NCBI GenBank assembly: GCA_008360975.2
Contig: CM039189.1
Location: 6,266,056-6,330,055, forward strand
Source: Lichenostomus cassidix
Taxonomy: Eukaryota; Chordata; Aves; Passeriformes; Meliphagidae
Direction: 5' to 3'
Length of the DNA: 64,000 nucleotides
Numbering within the stretch: position 1 is the first letter of the stretch; each line of letters begins with the position of its first letter. This document shows positions 63,401-64,000 of the stretch, piece after piece. The notes beneath the pieces are model-generated. The model made no database searches. It was not told where the DNA came from and saw only the letters and a list, made by a program, of their open reading frames with translations. The position numbers and the translations under genes were made by a program.

Positions 63401-64000
63401 AAATAAAGCTCTTTGGCTGTAAGTGATTAAATATCAATCTCGTTTGATCAAAACTATCGAATTCTTTCAGCAAGATTGTATTGTATAATTTCTTAATGCA
63501 TATGTAAGCCTGCTGTTTACACAATGATATTTGTGGTATTTTGGGATATCTGTTACTTTTATATTGTGCTGTTTTGCTCATAGTGGCTGTTGAGCAGTCA
63601 TGATCACTAAATATTAAGGAATACTTGTTGCTGTTTTTCTCTGTGCTCTAAATTGGGATTACTATTAAGACTGCTCTACTTAATGAACATGAAAAGACAG
63701 AACATATTCCAGTTCTAGCTGCTGGTTTTATCTTTCTAAATTGCATTGTTTACTCTCCTGGACTATAAAAGAAAGTTGCATGTGATGTCAGTAGGTGGCC
63801 TTTGGGATTAACACATGCTAGAACTTTACAGTTATTTATAATGTGAAATCTCTGCAATAGTATCCTCATTGCAGGAGGAACCACAAACCTACTTAATACA
63901 TTTTAATCCTTCTATTCCCCCTTTCCTTTTGCCCAGACATCATTCAAACACCTGTGACCAGGAAAAGTATTTTTTTCTGAGAGGAAGAACTCATCCTAAA

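Larger units (their letters stand above)
43974..64000 (+). other. AGBL4 intron 2 (partial, at least 20,027 bases)
   Basis: This is AT-rich intronic DNA from the exon 2 donor to the window end. Repeats inside it are listed separately. No AGBL4 exon 3, nested gene or RNA gene was recognised. A GC-richer patch at about 47940-48290 (ORF 47987-48265) has no known domain. A/T-rich low-complexity runs occur at about 60140-60175, 61000-61045 and 62700-62740. Confidence 0.85.

Noticed and set aside
43974..64000. AGBL4 exon 3
   Set aside because: No stretch encoding the expected NLGRVD… continuation was found, so it lies beyond the window.

Overview
The window is vertebrate nuclear DNA, almost certainly from a bird and probably a neoavian or passerine. 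Repeats are sparse, and nearly all that I recognise are CR1 LINE 3' ends ending in the short 'gattctgtgat'-type tail typical of avian CR1. There are two compact CpG islands in otherwise AT-rich DNA, and the only secure gene has two tiny exons separated by a very long intron.

The one confident gene is the 5' part of AGBL4 (cytosolic carboxypeptidase 6, CCP6, a tubulin deglutamylase) on the + strand. Exon 1 coding (27162-27192) lies in a CpG island. Exon 2 (43851-43973) encodes the highly conserved start of the N-terminal domain. The splice phases join perfectly. Intron 1 is 16,658 bases. Intron 2 runs past the window end (at least 20 kb), and exon 3 was not found. All catalytic residues are outside the window.

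Layout: 1-7.86 kb is AT-rich with a few coding-looking minus-strand frames that I cannot identify. 7.86-8.65 kb is a CpG island, probably a promoter firing leftward, with a 30-bp minisatellite. 8.65-25.6 kb is gene-free DNA with two CR1 remnants. 25.9-26.6 kb holds an imperfect tandem repeat and a CR1 3' end directly abutting the AGBL4 promoter. 26.6-27.85 kb is the AGBL4 CpG island, with upstream ORFs, exon 1 and a 20-bp minisatellite. 27.2-43.85 kb is intron 1 and 43.97-64 kb is intron 2. Intron 2 contains CR1 pieces, a MIR-like relic, several local tandem duplications and one unusually well preserved 107-bp direct duplication.

In mammals AGBL4 and ELAVL4 are divergent neighbours. The leftward CpG island at 8.4 kb could therefore be an ELAVL4 leader-exon promoter, but no ELAVL4 coding sequence was seen. 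I found no convincing new biological system. The best open leads are the unassigned CpG promoter, the minus-strand open frames beside it, the two stacked uORFs before AGBL4, and the 59.3/60.3 kb duplication.
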